Assembly: GCA_963724625.1 (NCBI GenBank)
Contig: CAVRVO010000015.1
Span: 1-64,000, forward strand
Reading direction: 5' to 3'
DNA from: DATBVX01 sp963724625
GTDB taxonomy: Bacteria; Pseudomonadota; Gammaproteobacteria; Steroidobacterales; Steroidobacteraceae
DNA length: 64,000 bases
Shown piece after piece: positions 15,425-24,874 of this stretch (positions within the stretch are counted from its first letter, which is position 1; every line of letters begins with the position of its first letter). Under the pieces are notes generated by a model. That model ran no database searches. It was given only the letters and a program-made list of their open reading frames with translations, and was not told the origin of the DNA. The position numbers and the translations under genes are program-made.

Positions 15425-17515
15425 GTGCCACGTACAACCCCCATCGAGAGATATCGCAATATCGGTATCTCTGCTCATATCGACGCCGGCAAGACCACGA
15501 CGACGGAGCGCATCCTTTTCTATACGGGCGTGTCCCACAAGATGGGCGAGGTTCATGACGGCGCGGCGGTCATGGACTACATGGAACAGGAACAGGAGCG
15601 CGGCATCACGATTACCGCCGCGGCGACCACGTGCTTCTGGAAGGGAATGGACGGCCACTTCCCCGAGCACCGCATCAACATCATCGACACGCCTGGGCAC
15701 GTCGACTTCACGATCGAAGTGGAACGGAGCCTGCGCGTCCTCGATAGCGCCGTCGCGGTCTTCTGCGCGGTGAGCGGCGTGCAGCCACAGTCCGAAACGG
15801 TGTGGCGGCAGATGAACCGCTACAAAGTGCCGCGCATCGCGTTCGTCAACAAGATGGATCGCGCCGGCGCCAACTTCCTGCGCTGCGTGCAGCAGATCAA
15901 GGAACGCCTGCGTGGCAATCCGGTCCCGATCCAGCTGCCGATCGGCGCCGAAGAGAACTTCGAAGGCGTGGTCGACCTGATTCGCAACAAGGCAATCTAC
16001 TGGGATGACGAAACGCAGGGCATGCGCTTCGAATATCGCGAGGTGCCCGAGAGCCTCAAGGCGCAGGTCGAGGAATATCGCGGCAAGATGATGGAAGTCG
16101 CCGCCGAGGCGAACGAGGAGTTGCTGCACAAGTACCTCGAGGAAGGCAAGCTGAGCGACGAAGAGATTCGCAAGGGTCTGCGCGAGCGCGCCGTCAGGAA
16201 CGAGATCTGCCTGACCATGTGCGGCTCGGCGTTCAAGAACAAGGGTGTGCAGGCGATGCTGGACGGGGTCATCGAGTTCATGCCGTCGCCCATCGAGATG
16301 CCACCCACCAAGGGCAAGCTCCCCAACGAGCAGGATGCCGTGCGCAAGCCCGGTGACGAAGAGCCGTTCGCCGCGCTCGCGTTCAAGATCCTCAACGATC
16401 CGTTCGTGGGCAATCTCACGTTCTTCCGCGTGTACTCGGGCACGTTGAATTCCGGCGATGCGGTCTACAACCCGATCAAGGACAAGAAAGAGCGCATTGG
16501 CCGCCTTCTGCAGATGCATGCCGCCGAGCGCACGGAGATCAAGGAAGTGCGCGCGGGCGACATCGCTGCCGCGGTGGGTCTGAAAGACGTTACCACCGGC
16601 GACACGCTGTGCGATCCGGAAGAGATCATCACGCTCGAGAAGATGGTGTTCCCCGAGCCGGTCATCTCGGTGGCCGTGGAACCGAAGACCAAGGCCGACC
16701 AGGAAAAGATGGGCATGGCTCTGCAGCGACTGGCGAAGGAGGATCCGTCGTTCCGCGTGCATACGGACCAGGAATCCGGCCAGACGATCATCGCGGGGAT
16801 GGGCGAGCTGCACCTCGACATCATCGTCGACCGCATGAAGCGCGAGTTCAAAGTCGAGGCAAATGTCGGCAAGCCGCAGGTCGCGTATCGCGAAACGATT
16901 CGCAGCAAGGTCGAGCAGCAGGGCAAGTTCGTGCGCCAGTCCGGTGGCCGCGGCCAGTACGGCGACATCTGGTTGCGCATCGAGCCGCAGGAAGCGGGCA
17001 AGGGCTATGAGTTCGTCAACGGTATCGTCGGCGGTTCAGTGCCGCGCGAATACGTCCCCGCTGTCGACAAGGGCATCAAGGAAGTGCTCGAGACCGGCGT
17101 GCTCGCGGGTTATCCGATCGTCGACGTCAAGGTCACCGCATTCGACGGCTCATACCATGACGTCGACTCGAGCGAAATGGCGTTCAAGATCGCTGGATCC
17201 ATCGGCTTCAAGGAAGGCTTCATGAAAGCGAAGCCCGTTTTGCTCGAGCCGATCATGAAGGTGGAAGTCGTGACGCCGGAGGATTACTACGGCGACATCA
17301 TCGGCGATCTCAACCGCCGTCGCGGCCAGATCATGGGTATGGAAGAGTCGACCTCCGGCAAGGTTATCGCCGCGGAAGTACCGCTGGCCGAGATGTTTGG
17401 CTACGCCACGTCCGTGCGCTCGATGAGCCAGGGTCGCGCGACCTTCACGATGGAATTTGCCAAGTACGTCGAAGTGCCGAAGAACGTCGCGGAAGCGGTG
17501 ATGAAGAAAGACTAG
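15425..17515 (+). CDS. fusA: Elongation factor G
   Basis: EF-G is the GTPase that drives translocation and ribosome recycling. I place the start at GTG 15425 (PRTTPIERYRNIGISAHIDA follows), because AAGGA sits seven bases upstream and the protein then aligns with the family N-terminus. ATG 15371 would add 18 residues and has no ribosome-binding site. The G motifs are AHIDAGKTTT, RGITIT, DTPGHVDF, NKMDR and CGSAFKNKG. The 696 residues are of normal length, and domains II-V are uninterrupted. Confidence 0.98.
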   Translation: MPRTTPIERYRNIGISAHIDAGKTTTTERILFYTGVSHKMGEVHDGAAVMDYMEQEQERGITITAAATTCFWKGMDGHFPEHRINIIDTPGHVDFTIEVERSLRVLDSAVAVFCAVSGVQPQSETVWRQMNRYKVPRIAFVNKMDRAGANFLRCVQQIKERLRGNPVPIQLPIGAEENFEGVVDLIRNKAIYWDDETQGMRFEYREVPESLKAQVEEYRGKMMEVAAEANEELLHKYLEEGKLSDEEIRKGLRERAVRNEICLTMCGSAFKNKGVQAMLDGVIEFMPSPIEMPPTKGKLPNEQDAVRKPGDEEPFAALAFKILNDPFVGNLTFFRVYSGTLNSGDAVYNPIKDKKERIGRLLQMHAAERTEIKEVRAGDIAAAVGLKDVTTGDTLCDPEEIITLEKMVFPEPVISVAVEPKTKADQEKMGMALQRLAKEDPSFRVHTDQESGQTIIAGMGELHLDIIVDRMKREFKVEANVGKPQVAYRETIRSKVEQQGKFVRQSGGRGQYGDIWLRIEPQEAGKGYEFVNGIVGGSVPREYVPAVDKGIKEVLETGVLAGYPIVDVKVTAFDGSYHDVDSSEMAFKIAGSIGFKEGFMKAKPVLLEPIMKVEVVTPEDYYGDIIGDLNRRRGQIMGMEESTSGKVIAAEVPLAEMFGYATSVRSMSQGRATFTMEFAKYVEVPKNVAEAVMKKD

Positions 17516-17536
17516 TCCTTTGCGGAGATCGCTCTA

Positions 17537-18727
<1,191 letters not shown>

Positions 18728-18765
18728 TCAACGCGTGTCGAAAGCTCGATCCAGGACAGACATTC

Positions 18766-19077
18766 ATGGCTAACCAGAACATCCGCATCCGCCTGAAGGC
18801 GTTCGACCACAGGCTGATCGACAATTCGGCACGCGAGATCGTCGAGACGGCCAAGCGCACGGGCGCCACGGTGCGTGGACCGGTGCCGCTGCCCACCAAG
18901 ATGGAGCGCTTCACGGTGCTGATTTCGCCGCATGCCGACAAGGATGCGCGCGACCAGTACGAGCTTCGCACCCACAAGCGCCTGATGGACATCCTGAATC
19001 CCACCGACAAGACGGTGGATGCCCTGATGAAGCTGGAGCTTCCGGCTGGCGTTGACGTACAGATCAAGCTGAACTGA
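18766..19077 (+). CDS. rpsJ: 30S ribosomal protein S10
   Basis: S10 is part of the 30S head and also the NusE antitermination factor that contacts NusG. The 103 residues begin MANQNIRIRLKAFDHRLID and include the conserved RTHKRLMDILNPTDKTVDAL. It lies 38 bases after tuf with no promoter visible between them, so here it appears to be the last gene of the str transcript. The S10-operon promoter lies after it, not before it. Confidence 0.98.
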   Translation: MANQNIRIRLKAFDHRLIDNSAREIVETAKRTGATVRGPVPLPTKMERFTVLISPHADKDARDQYELRTHKRLMDILNPTDKTVDALMKLELPAGVDVQIKLN

Positions 19078-19108
19078 GAAAAAAGGCTGGCAATACCCCG
19101 ACTTGGGG

Positions 19109-19137
19109 TTGAACGGCCCTTAGGCACTGCATATAAT
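19109..19137 (+). promoter_or_regulatory. Sigma70 promoter between rpsJ and rplC
   Basis: TTGAAC at 19109-19114 and a perfect TATAAT at 19132-19137 are spaced by 17 bases. They lie 31 bases after the rpsJ stop in a 248-base gap. It would drive rplC and the following genes with a leader of about 180 bases. Confidence 0.8.
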
Positions 19138-19143
19138 TCGCGG

Positions 19144-19325
19144 CTCTTTTTGGCCCGCCCCAGCGCAGGAAGCGCGGGCGCGGAGCGAATAAGAAGCAGC
19201 ACGACCCGTGTCCGCGGTCGCAGAAGCAGCCTGAGAATGGCGGTTTCAGCGCCTTTTTTGCCGCCGGACCATCCGGATTAACCGAGCGCGCGCCAACCGT
19301 AGCGGGCGCCATTAGAGGAATGCAA
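19144..19325 (+). promoter_or_regulatory. Long rplC leader with possible L4-type attenuation
   Basis: The leader contains GC-rich inverted segments (GCCCGCCCC near 19153 with GCGCGGGCGC near 19171). A short GGCG/CGCC hairpin is followed directly by TTTTTT at about 19254-19259. In E. coli the S10 leader is the site of L4-dependent attenuation at a U-tract; here the equivalent would have to act downstream of rpsJ. The structure is suggestive, not proven. Confidence 0.45.
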
Positions 19326-20021
19326 ATGAGCATCGGTCTGGTTGGCCGCAAATGCGGCATGACCCGTGTGTTTACCGACGCCGGCGAAACCGTGCCGGTC
19401 ACGGTGATCGAGGCGCTGCCGAACCGCATCACGCAGGTCAAGGGCGCTGATTCCGACGGCTATCGCGCGTTGCAGGTCACCCTCGGCAACCGCCGCCAAT
19501 CCCTCTTGAACAAGCCGGCCGCGGGCCACTTTGCCAAGGCCAATGTCGCCGCGGGCAAGGGACTGTGGGAGATGCGCTTGTCCGAGAAGGAAGGCGTGGA
19601 TCTCAAGGCGGGTGCCGAGCTCAAGGTTGACCAGTTCAAGGTCGGCCAGATCGTCGATGTGACGGGAACGACCATCGGCAAGGGTTTTGCCGGTGTCATG
19701 AAGCGTCACAACTTTGCGGGGGGCTACGCGAGCCACGGCAATTCGCTGTCGCACCGTGCTCCGGGTTCCATCGGCCAGCGTCAGACGCCAGGCCGTGTAT
19801 TCCCGGGCAAGCGCATGTCAGGCCACATGGGTGTCAGGCGTCGCACTGTCGAAAACCTGCAGGTAGTGCAGATCGACCTGGAGCGCAACCTGCTCCTGAT
19901 TCGTGGCGCTGTGCCGGGCGCAGAGGGCGGCAACGTCTTCGTCAAGCCCTCGGTCAAGGCAGCCGCACAGGCGCGCAGGGTTCGAGTTGCGCCAGCCAAG
20001 AATGCGCCGGCCAAGAAGTAG
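19326..20021 (+). CDS. rplC: 50S ribosomal protein L3
   Basis: L3 is an early-assembly protein reaching to the peptidyl-transferase centre. I start it at ATG 19326 (MSIGLVGRKCGMTRVFTD), because AGAGGA immediately precedes the earlier ATG 19320 and is correctly spaced only for 19326. The 231 residues are longer than the 209 of E. coli owing to a basic C-terminal tail (RVRVAPAKNAPAKK). The conserved segment GHMGVRRRTVENLQV is intact. rplD follows directly. Confidence 0.98.
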   Translation: MSIGLVGRKCGMTRVFTDAGETVPVTVIEALPNRITQVKGADSDGYRALQVTLGNRRQSLLNKPAAGHFAKANVAAGKGLWEMRLSEKEGVDLKAGAELKVDQFKVGQIVDVTGTTIGKGFAGVMKRHNFAGGYASHGNSLSHRAPGSIGQRQTPGRVFPGKRMSGHMGVRRRTVENLQVVQIDLERNLLLIRGAVPGAEGGNVFVKPSVKAAAQARRVRVAPAKNAPAKK

Positions 20022-20023
20022 AG

Positions 20024-20644
20024 ATGCCCATGAAGCTCAAACTCGTCAATGGCAGCGCCGGCAGCTCTGAAGTGCAGGTTTCCGACGCCACGTTCGGTCG
20101 CGAGTTCAACGAGGCGCTGGTGCACCAGGTCGTGACCGCGTATCTCGCCGGTGGTCGCGCGGGCACCAAGGCGCAGAAGACCCGGGCCGAAGTGCGTGGC
20201 GGTGGCAAGAAGCCGTGGGCTCAGAAGGGCACCGGCCAGGCGCGCGTCGGCAGCATCCGCAGCCCATTGTGGGTCGGTGGCGGCAGAGCGTTTGCAGCCA
20301 GGCCGCGCGATTTTCGCCAGAAGCTCAACCGCAAGATGTATCGCGGCGCGATGCGCTCGATGTTGTCGGAGCTGGTGCGCCAGGAGCGCCTCGTGGTGAC
20401 GCCGTCACTGGAGCTCGATGCGCCGAAGACGAAATTGCTGGTGCAGAAGCTCAAGGACCTCGCGCTGCCCAATGTGCTGATCGTGATCGAGGCGTTCGAC
20501 GAACGACTGCATCTCGCTGCGCGCAATCTCCATGGGGTAGACGTGGTGCCGGCCGCCGCGGTGGATCCGGTGAGCCTCGCGCGTCACGAGAAGGTCCTGG
20601 TGACGGTCGGTGCGCTCAAGATGCTCGAGGAGCGGCTCGCATGA
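20024..20644 (+). CDS. rplD: 50S ribosomal protein L4
   Basis: L4 lines the exit tunnel and in E. coli represses the S10 operon. The roughly 206-residue protein includes TFGREFNEALVHQVVTAYL and the basic loop with RGGGKKPWAQKGTGQARVGS. Two in-frame ATG codons (20024 and 20030) fit about equally well; the earlier is given. Its stop overlaps the rplW start as ATGA, which implies translational coupling. Confidence 0.98.
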   Translation: MPMKLKLVNGSAGSSEVQVSDATFGREFNEALVHQVVTAYLAGGRAGTKAQKTRAEVRGGGKKPWAQKGTGQARVGSIRSPLWVGGGRAFAARPRDFRQKLNRKMYRGAMRSMLSELVRQERLVVTPSLELDAPKTKLLVQKLKDLALPNVLIVIEAFDERLHLAARNLHGVDVVPAAAVDPVSLARHEKVLVTVGALKMLEERLA

Positions 20645-20952
20645 AGACCACGCGCACCAAGGAGCAGCTCACCAACGTCCTGCTGGCGCCGCACGTGTCG
20701 GAAAAGTCCGCACGGGTCGCAGACGAGGGCAACCAGTTCGTGTTCCGTGTCCGCAAGGACGCGACTCGCACGCATGTGAAGCAGGCTGTCGAGCTGATGT
20801 TCGACGTGAAGGTGCAATCCGTGCAGGTGTTGAACCAGCCGGGAAAGAGCCGGCGTTTCGGCGCGATCAAGGGCCAGCGCTCGGGATACAAGAAGGCGTA
20901 CGTGCGGCTGGCAGCAGGCCAGACGATCGACTTCACCGGGTCGAAGGTCTGA
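20641..20952 (+). CDS. rplW: 50S ribosomal protein L23
   Basis: L23 surrounds the tunnel exit and is the docking site for trigger factor and SRP. The start ATG 20641 overlaps the rplD stop, and the protein begins MKTTRTKEQLTNVLLAPHVS. The 103 residues hold the typical core FRVRKDATRTHVKQAVELMF and the loop RRFGAIKGQRSGYKKAYV. It lies 19 bases upstream of rplB. Confidence 0.98.
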   Translation: MKTTRTKEQLTNVLLAPHVSEKSARVADEGNQFVFRVRKDATRTHVKQAVELMFDVKVQSVQVLNQPGKSRRFGAIKGQRSGYKKAYVRLAAGQTIDFTGSKV

Positions 20953-20971
20953 GCCGGAAGGACATTAGAAG

Positions 20972-21796
20972 ATGGCACTCATCAAACTCAAGCCAACATC
21001 GCCCGGCACCCGTTTCGTGGTGAAGGTGGATCGTTCGCACCTGCATAAAGGCGAGCCCTATGCGGGGCTGGTGACGCACCAGAACAGAACCGGTGCGCGC
21101 AATAATTTCGGGCGTATCACCACGCGCCATATCGGCGGCGGCTCACGCCAGAAGTACCGCATCATCGACTTCAAGCGCGACAAGGACGGCATCGCGGCGA
21201 CGGTCGAGCGCCTCGAATACGATCCAAACCGCACTGCCTACCTGGCACTGCTGCTCTACAAAGACGGCGAGCGTCGCTACATCCTGGCGCCCAAGGGCGT
21301 GCAGCCCGGCGAGGAAATACGCTCGGGCGCGGATTCGCCGATCAAGGCGGGAAACTCGATGCAGCTGCGCCATATCCCGGTCGGCTCGACGATTCACAAC
21401 ATCGAGTTGAAGCCCGGCAAAGGTGGACAGCTGGTGCGCAGCGCGGGTAGCTCCGCCCAGTACACAGCGCGTGAAGGCATCTACGCGTCGATTCGCCTCA
21501 AGTCCGGCGAGACTCGCAAAGTGCATGTCGACTGTCGCGCCACGATCGGTGAAGTCGGCAACGATGAGCACAACCTGCGCAGCTACGGCAAGGCCGGTGC
21601 GATCCGCTGGCTCGGCGTGCGCCCGACGGTGCGCGGTGGCGCCATGAATCCGGTAGACCACCCGCACGGCGGCGGCGAAGGCAAAGCTGGGCAGGGCAAT
21701 CCACACCCGGTTTCGCCGTGGGGCTGGCAGACGAAGGGCAAGAAGACGCGTCACAACAAGCGCACGAACAGCATGATCGTGCAGCGGCGCAAGTAG
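20972..21796 (+). CDS. rplB: 50S ribosomal protein L2
   Basis: L2 is needed for subunit association and peptidyl-transferase activity. The 274-residue protein begins MALIKLKPTSPGTRFVVKVD and carries the invariant C-terminal segment MNPVDHPHGGGEGK, with the conserved histidine at the tip that reaches toward the catalytic centre. Length and order (rplW-rplB-rpsS) are standard. Confidence 0.98.
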   Translation: MALIKLKPTSPGTRFVVKVDRSHLHKGEPYAGLVTHQNRTGARNNFGRITTRHIGGGSRQKYRIIDFKRDKDGIAATVERLEYDPNRTAYLALLLYKDGERRYILAPKGVQPGEEIRSGADSPIKAGNSMQLRHIPVGSTIHNIELKPGKGGQLVRSAGSSAQYTAREGIYASIRLKSGETRKVHVDCRATIGEVGNDEHNLRSYGKAGAIRWLGVRPTVRGGAMNPVDHPHGGGEGKAGQGNPHPVSPWGWQTKGKKTRHNKRTNSMIVQRRK

Positions 21797-21806
21797 GAGC
21801 TTTCAC

Positions 21807-22091
21807 GTGCCACGTTCACTCAAGAAGGGACCGTTCGTCGATCTGCACCTGGCAGCGAAGGTGCGCACGGCGGTGCAGAAAAACGACCGGCGCCCGATCA
21901 AGACCTGGTCGCGCCGCTCGATGATCGTGCCCGACATGGTCGGCCTCACGATCGCGGTTCACAACGGTCGCCAGCACGTTCCGGTGCTCGTGTCCGAGAA
22001 CATGGTCGGTCACAAGCTCGGCGAGTTCGCGCCGACGCGCACCTTCAAGGTGCACTCGGGCGACAAGAAAGTCGTCACCGCGGAGGCGTGA
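21807..22091 (+). CDS. rpsS: 30S ribosomal protein S19
   Basis: S19 binds the head of the 30S subunit with S13 and contacts the A-site tRNA region. The 94-residue product begins MPRSLKKGPFVDLHLAAKV and contains RPIKTWSRRSMIVPDMVGLT and GHKLGEFAPTRTFK, all family hallmarks. The gap to rplV is one base. Confidence 0.98.
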   Translation: MPRSLKKGPFVDLHLAAKVRTAVQKNDRRPIKTWSRRSMIVPDMVGLTIAVHNGRQHVPVLVSENMVGHKLGEFAPTRTFKVHSGDKKVVTAEA

Positions 22092-22092
22092 G

Positions 22093-22434
22093 ATGCAGGT
22101 CAAGGCCACGCTCAAGTACGCACGCATCAGCCCGCAGAAATGCCGGCTGGTCGCCGACACGGTGCGCGGCAAGCCGGTCGGGCTGGCGCTGCAAACGTTG
22201 CGTTTCATGCCGAAGAAGGGCGCCAAGCTGGTGCGCAAGGTGCTCGAGTCGGCGATCGCCAATGCGGAGCACAACTCTGGCGCGGATATCGATGAGCTGA
22301 AAGTGGCGCGCATCCAGATCGACGCCGCACCGATGCTCAAGCGCTTTCACGCTCGGGCGAAGGGGCGCGGTAACCGGATTCTCAAGCGCAACAGCCACAT
22401 CCTGATCGAAGTCGGCGACGGCAAGAAAGACTAG
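22093..22434 (+). CDS. rplV: 50S ribosomal protein L22
   Basis: L22 extends a beta-hairpin into the exit tunnel, where macrolide-resistance changes and stalling peptides act. The 113 residues (E. coli 110) include YARISPQKCRLVADTVRGK and the tunnel hairpin region around MLKRFHARAKGRGNRILKRN. The order rpsS-rplV-rpsC is conserved. Confidence 0.98.
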   Translation: MQVKATLKYARISPQKCRLVADTVRGKPVGLALQTLRFMPKKGAKLVRKVLESAIANAEHNSGADIDELKVARIQIDAAPMLKRFHARAKGRGNRILKRNSHILIEVGDGKKD

Positions 22435-22449
22435 AGCGAGACACGCAAC

Positions 22450-23202
22450 ATGGGTCAGAAAGTCAATCCGATCGGCATCCGTCTCGGCATCACGCGTGAC
22501 TGGACCTCGAAGTGGTTCGCGAGCACGCGCGCCTTCCCGAGCCACATCTACACCGATCACCTGGTGCGCGAGTTGCTGCAGAGGAAGCTCAGTGACGCTT
22601 CGGTCAGTCGCATCAACATTGAACGGGCCGCGAAGAAGGCCAACATCACGATTCATACCGCACGTCCCGGCATCGTGATCGGCAAGAAGGGCGAGGACAT
22701 CGAGAAGCTGCGGGTCGCAGTGTCGAAGATGATGCGCATGCCGGTGCACGATGTGCGCCTCAACATCGCCGAGATTCGCAAGCCCGAGCTGGATGCCAAG
22801 CTCGTGGCCGAGAGCATCGCGCAGCAGCTCGAGAAGCGCGTGATGTTCCGTCGCGCGATGAAGCGGGCGGTGACCAACACCATGCGCAGCGGCGCGCTCG
22901 GAATCAAGGTGCGGGTGTCGGGCCGCCTCAACGGGGCGGAAATCGCCCGCACCGAGTGGTATCGCGAGGGCCGAATTCCGCTGCACACCTTCCGCGCCGA
23001 TATCGACTACGGGCTGTCGGAAGCGAAGACCACCTACGGCGTGATCGGCGTGAAGGTGTGGATCTTCAAGGGCGAGGTGTTCGACAAGACCGAAGCGGAA
23101 GCGCTGCCGGCGGACGCGGTCGAGAAGGGCGCCGAAAAGGTCGCCGAAAAGGTCGCGGAGAAGGTCGCGGACAAGCCCGCGACCGAGGCGACCGCGGGTT
23201 AA
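22450..23202 (+). CDS. rpsC: 30S ribosomal protein S3 with repetitive acidic/basic tail
   Basis: S3 is part of the mRNA entry gate and has helicase-like activity with S4. The body is typical: MGQKVNPIGIRLGITRDW at the start, the KH domain with RPGIVIGKKGEDIE, and GRLNGAEIARTEWYREGRIP. At 250 residues it is longer than E. coli S3 (233). The extra C-terminus after about residue 218 contains tandem Glu-Lys-Val-Ala units encoded by near-identical 12-base repeats around 23130-23175. The tail is probably disordered. Confidence 0.98.
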   Translation: MGQKVNPIGIRLGITRDWTSKWFASTRAFPSHIYTDHLVRELLQRKLSDASVSRINIERAAKKANITIHTARPGIVIGKKGEDIEKLRVAVSKMMRMPVHDVRLNIAEIRKPELDAKLVAESIAQQLEKRVMFRRAMKRAVTNTMRSGALGIKVRVSGRLNGAEIARTEWYREGRIPLHTFRADIDYGLSEAKTTYGVIGVKVWIFKGEVFDKTEAEALPADAVEKGAEKVAEKVAEKVADKPATEATAG

Positions 23203-23214
23203 GGAATCACGGCC

Positions 23215-23628
23215 ATGATGCAACCGAAGCGGACCAAGTACCGCAAACAGTTCAAGGGACGCAATCCCGGCTACGCGAATCGCGGCAGCACGGTGGCGTT
23301 CGGCGAGTACGGACTGAAGGCGACCAGCCGCGGCCGGATGACGGCGCGTGAGATCGAAGCGGCGCGCCGCGCCGTGTCGCGTTACGTCAAGCGCGGTGGA
23401 CAGATCTGGCTGCGCGTATTTCCGGATGTGCCGGTCACGCAGAAGCCACTCGAAGTGCGTATGGGCAGCGGCAAGGGCAACGTCGAGTACTGGATCGCCC
23501 GCGTCCAGCCCGGAAAGGTTTTGATCGAGATGGAAGGTGTGACCGAGGACATCGCACGCGAAGCGTTCCGTCTCGCGGCCGCGAAGCTGTCGGTTTCCAC
23601 CATGTTCGTACGACGCCAGGTGCGCTGA
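23215..23628 (+). CDS. rplP: 50S ribosomal protein L16
   Basis: L16 helps position tRNA at the A and P sites of the large subunit. The 137-residue product opens MMQPKRTKYRKQFKGRN and contains the conserved GLKATSRGRMTAREIEAARR and GSGKGNVEYWIARV. AAGGAA precedes ATG 23215; the next codon is also ATG. The stop overlaps the rpmC start by one base (TGATG). Confidence 0.98.
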   Translation: MMQPKRTKYRKQFKGRNPGYANRGSTVAFGEYGLKATSRGRMTAREIEAARRAVSRYVKRGGQIWLRVFPDVPVTQKPLEVRMGSGKGNVEYWIARVQPGKVLIEMEGVTEDIAREAFRLAAAKLSVSTMFVRRQVR

Positions 23629-23831
23629 TGAACGCCAAAGAACTACGCGGCAAGCAGCCGGCCGAATTGCGGGAAGAGCTCATGAAGCTGCGGCGTGAGC
23701 AGTTCAACCTGCGCATGGCGCGCGCTACGGGGCAGCCGCCGAAGAACGATCAGTGGCTCAAGGTTCGCCGCAACATCGCGCGGCTGAAGTTCGTGCTGGC
23801 GGAGAAACAGACCGCCGCGGCGAAGAGGTAA
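23628..23831 (+). CDS. rpmC: 50S ribosomal protein L29
   Basis: L29 lies beside L23 at the tunnel exit. The 67-residue, highly helical protein begins MNAKELRGKQPAELREELM and contains LRREQFNLRMARATGQ, the family signature. It overlaps rplP by one base, so translation is probably coupled, and rpsQ follows after five bases. Confidence 0.98.
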   Translation: MNAKELRGKQPAELREELMKLRREQFNLRMARATGQPPKNDQWLKVRRNIARLKFVLAEKQTAAAKR

Positions 23832-23836
23832 GGCTG

Positions 23837-24121
23837 ATGACCGAGACGCAAGCGCAGGACGCAGCGGTGAAGGGTGAGCGCACGCTCACCGGCCGCGTGA
23901 CCAGCAACAAGATGAGCAAGACCATCGCCGTGGAGATCGAGCGGCTGGTGAAGCATCCGAAGTACGGCAAGTACGTGCGCCGGACCACCAAGTTGCTCGC
24001 GCACGACGAAAAGAACGAGAGCCGCGCAGGCGACAAGGTCGCCATCGTGCAGTGCCGCCCGCTGTCGCGACGCAAGTCGTGGCGCCTGGTGCGCGTCCTG
24101 GAACGCGCCGACGCACGCTGA
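23837..24121 (+). CDS. rpsQ: 30S ribosomal protein S17
   Basis: S17 is an OB-fold primary 16S rRNA-binding protein. I set the start at ATG 23837 after AAGGC; the open frame further upstream only shadows rpmC. The 94 residues have an N-terminal extension of about ten over E. coli. They contain GRVTSNKMSKTIAVEIERL, HPKYGKYVRRTTK and GDKVAIVQCRPLSRRKSWRL. Confidence 0.98.
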   Translation: MTETQAQDAAVKGERTLTGRVTSNKMSKTIAVEIERLVKHPKYGKYVRRTTKLLAHDEKNESRAGDKVAIVQCRPLSRRKSWRLVRVLERADAR

Positions 24122-24131
24122 GGATCGAGCC

Positions 24132-24500
24132 ATGATTCAGATGCGAACCATGCTCAATGCCGCGGACAACAGCGGCGCCCGCACGCTGATGTGCATCAAG
24201 GTGCTGGGCGGCACGCGCCGCCGTTACGCCACGGTGGGCGATGTGATCAAGGTGAGCATCAAGGACGCAATTCCGCGCGGCAAGGTCAAGAAAGGCGAGG
24301 TGTATGACGCGGTGGTGGTGCGGACCCGGCGGGGGGTGCGGCGGCCCGACGGCTCGCTGATCCGCTTCGACGGCAACGCTGCGGTGCTGCTCACCAATAA
24401 GCTCGAGCCGATCGGCACGCGCATCTTCGGACCGGTGACGCGCGAGCTGCGCAACGCCCAGTTCATGAAGATTATTTCGCTGGCGCCCGAAGTCCTGTAA
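24132..24500 (+). CDS. rplN: 50S ribosomal protein L14
   Basis: L14 contacts 16S helix 14 to form an intersubunit bridge and is the target of the RsfS silencing factor. The 122-residue product begins MIQMRTMLNAADNSGARTLM and includes the family segment VVVRTRRGVRRPDGSLIRFD. It opens the spc-operon gene group, with no promoter visible in the ten-base gap after rpsQ. Confidence 0.98.
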   Translation: MIQMRTMLNAADNSGARTLMCIKVLGGTRRRYATVGDVIKVSIKDAIPRGKVKKGEVYDAVVVRTRRGVRRPDGSLIRFDGNAAVLLTNKLEPIGTRIFGPVTRELRNAQFMKIISLAPEVL

Positions 24501-24536
24501 GCGTTCTGTAAGCGCCGGAGCATCGAGAGAGCCGAT

Positions 24537-24860
24537 ATGCAGAAGATCAGAAAAGGTGACGATGTGGTGGTCATCGCCGGGCGCGATAAGGGCCGGCGTG
24601 GCGCCGTCATCAAAGTGCTCGACGACGGCCGCGTGCTGGTCGAGAACGTCAACATGGTGAAGAAGCATCAGCGCGGCAATCCGCAGAGCAAGACCCGGGC
24701 GCAGGGCGGCATCATCGAACGCGAAGCGCCGCTGCAGATCTCGAATGTCGCGCTGTGGAATGCCGCCGCCAAGAAAGGCGATCGCATCGGCATTCGTACG
24801 CTCGCGGACGGCAAGCGCGTGCGCTTCTTCAAGTCCAACAAGGAAGTCGTCGATACCTGA
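24537..24860 (+). CDS. rplX: 50S ribosomal protein L24
   Basis: L24 is a KOW-domain assembly initiator near the tunnel exit. The 107 residues start MQKIRKGDDVVVIAGRDKGR, with the KOW core in the first 40, followed by NMVKKHQRGNPQSKTRAQGG. The 36-base gap from rplN contains a short direct repeat (CTGTAAGCG twice) of no clear meaning. Confidence 0.98.
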   Translation: MQKIRKGDDVVVIAGRDKGRRGAVIKVLDDGRVLVENVNMVKKHQRGNPQSKTRAQGGIIEREAPLQISNVALWNAAAKKGDRIGIRTLADGKRVRFFKSNKEVVDT

Positions 24861-24874
24861 GGCAGATCCGAGTC

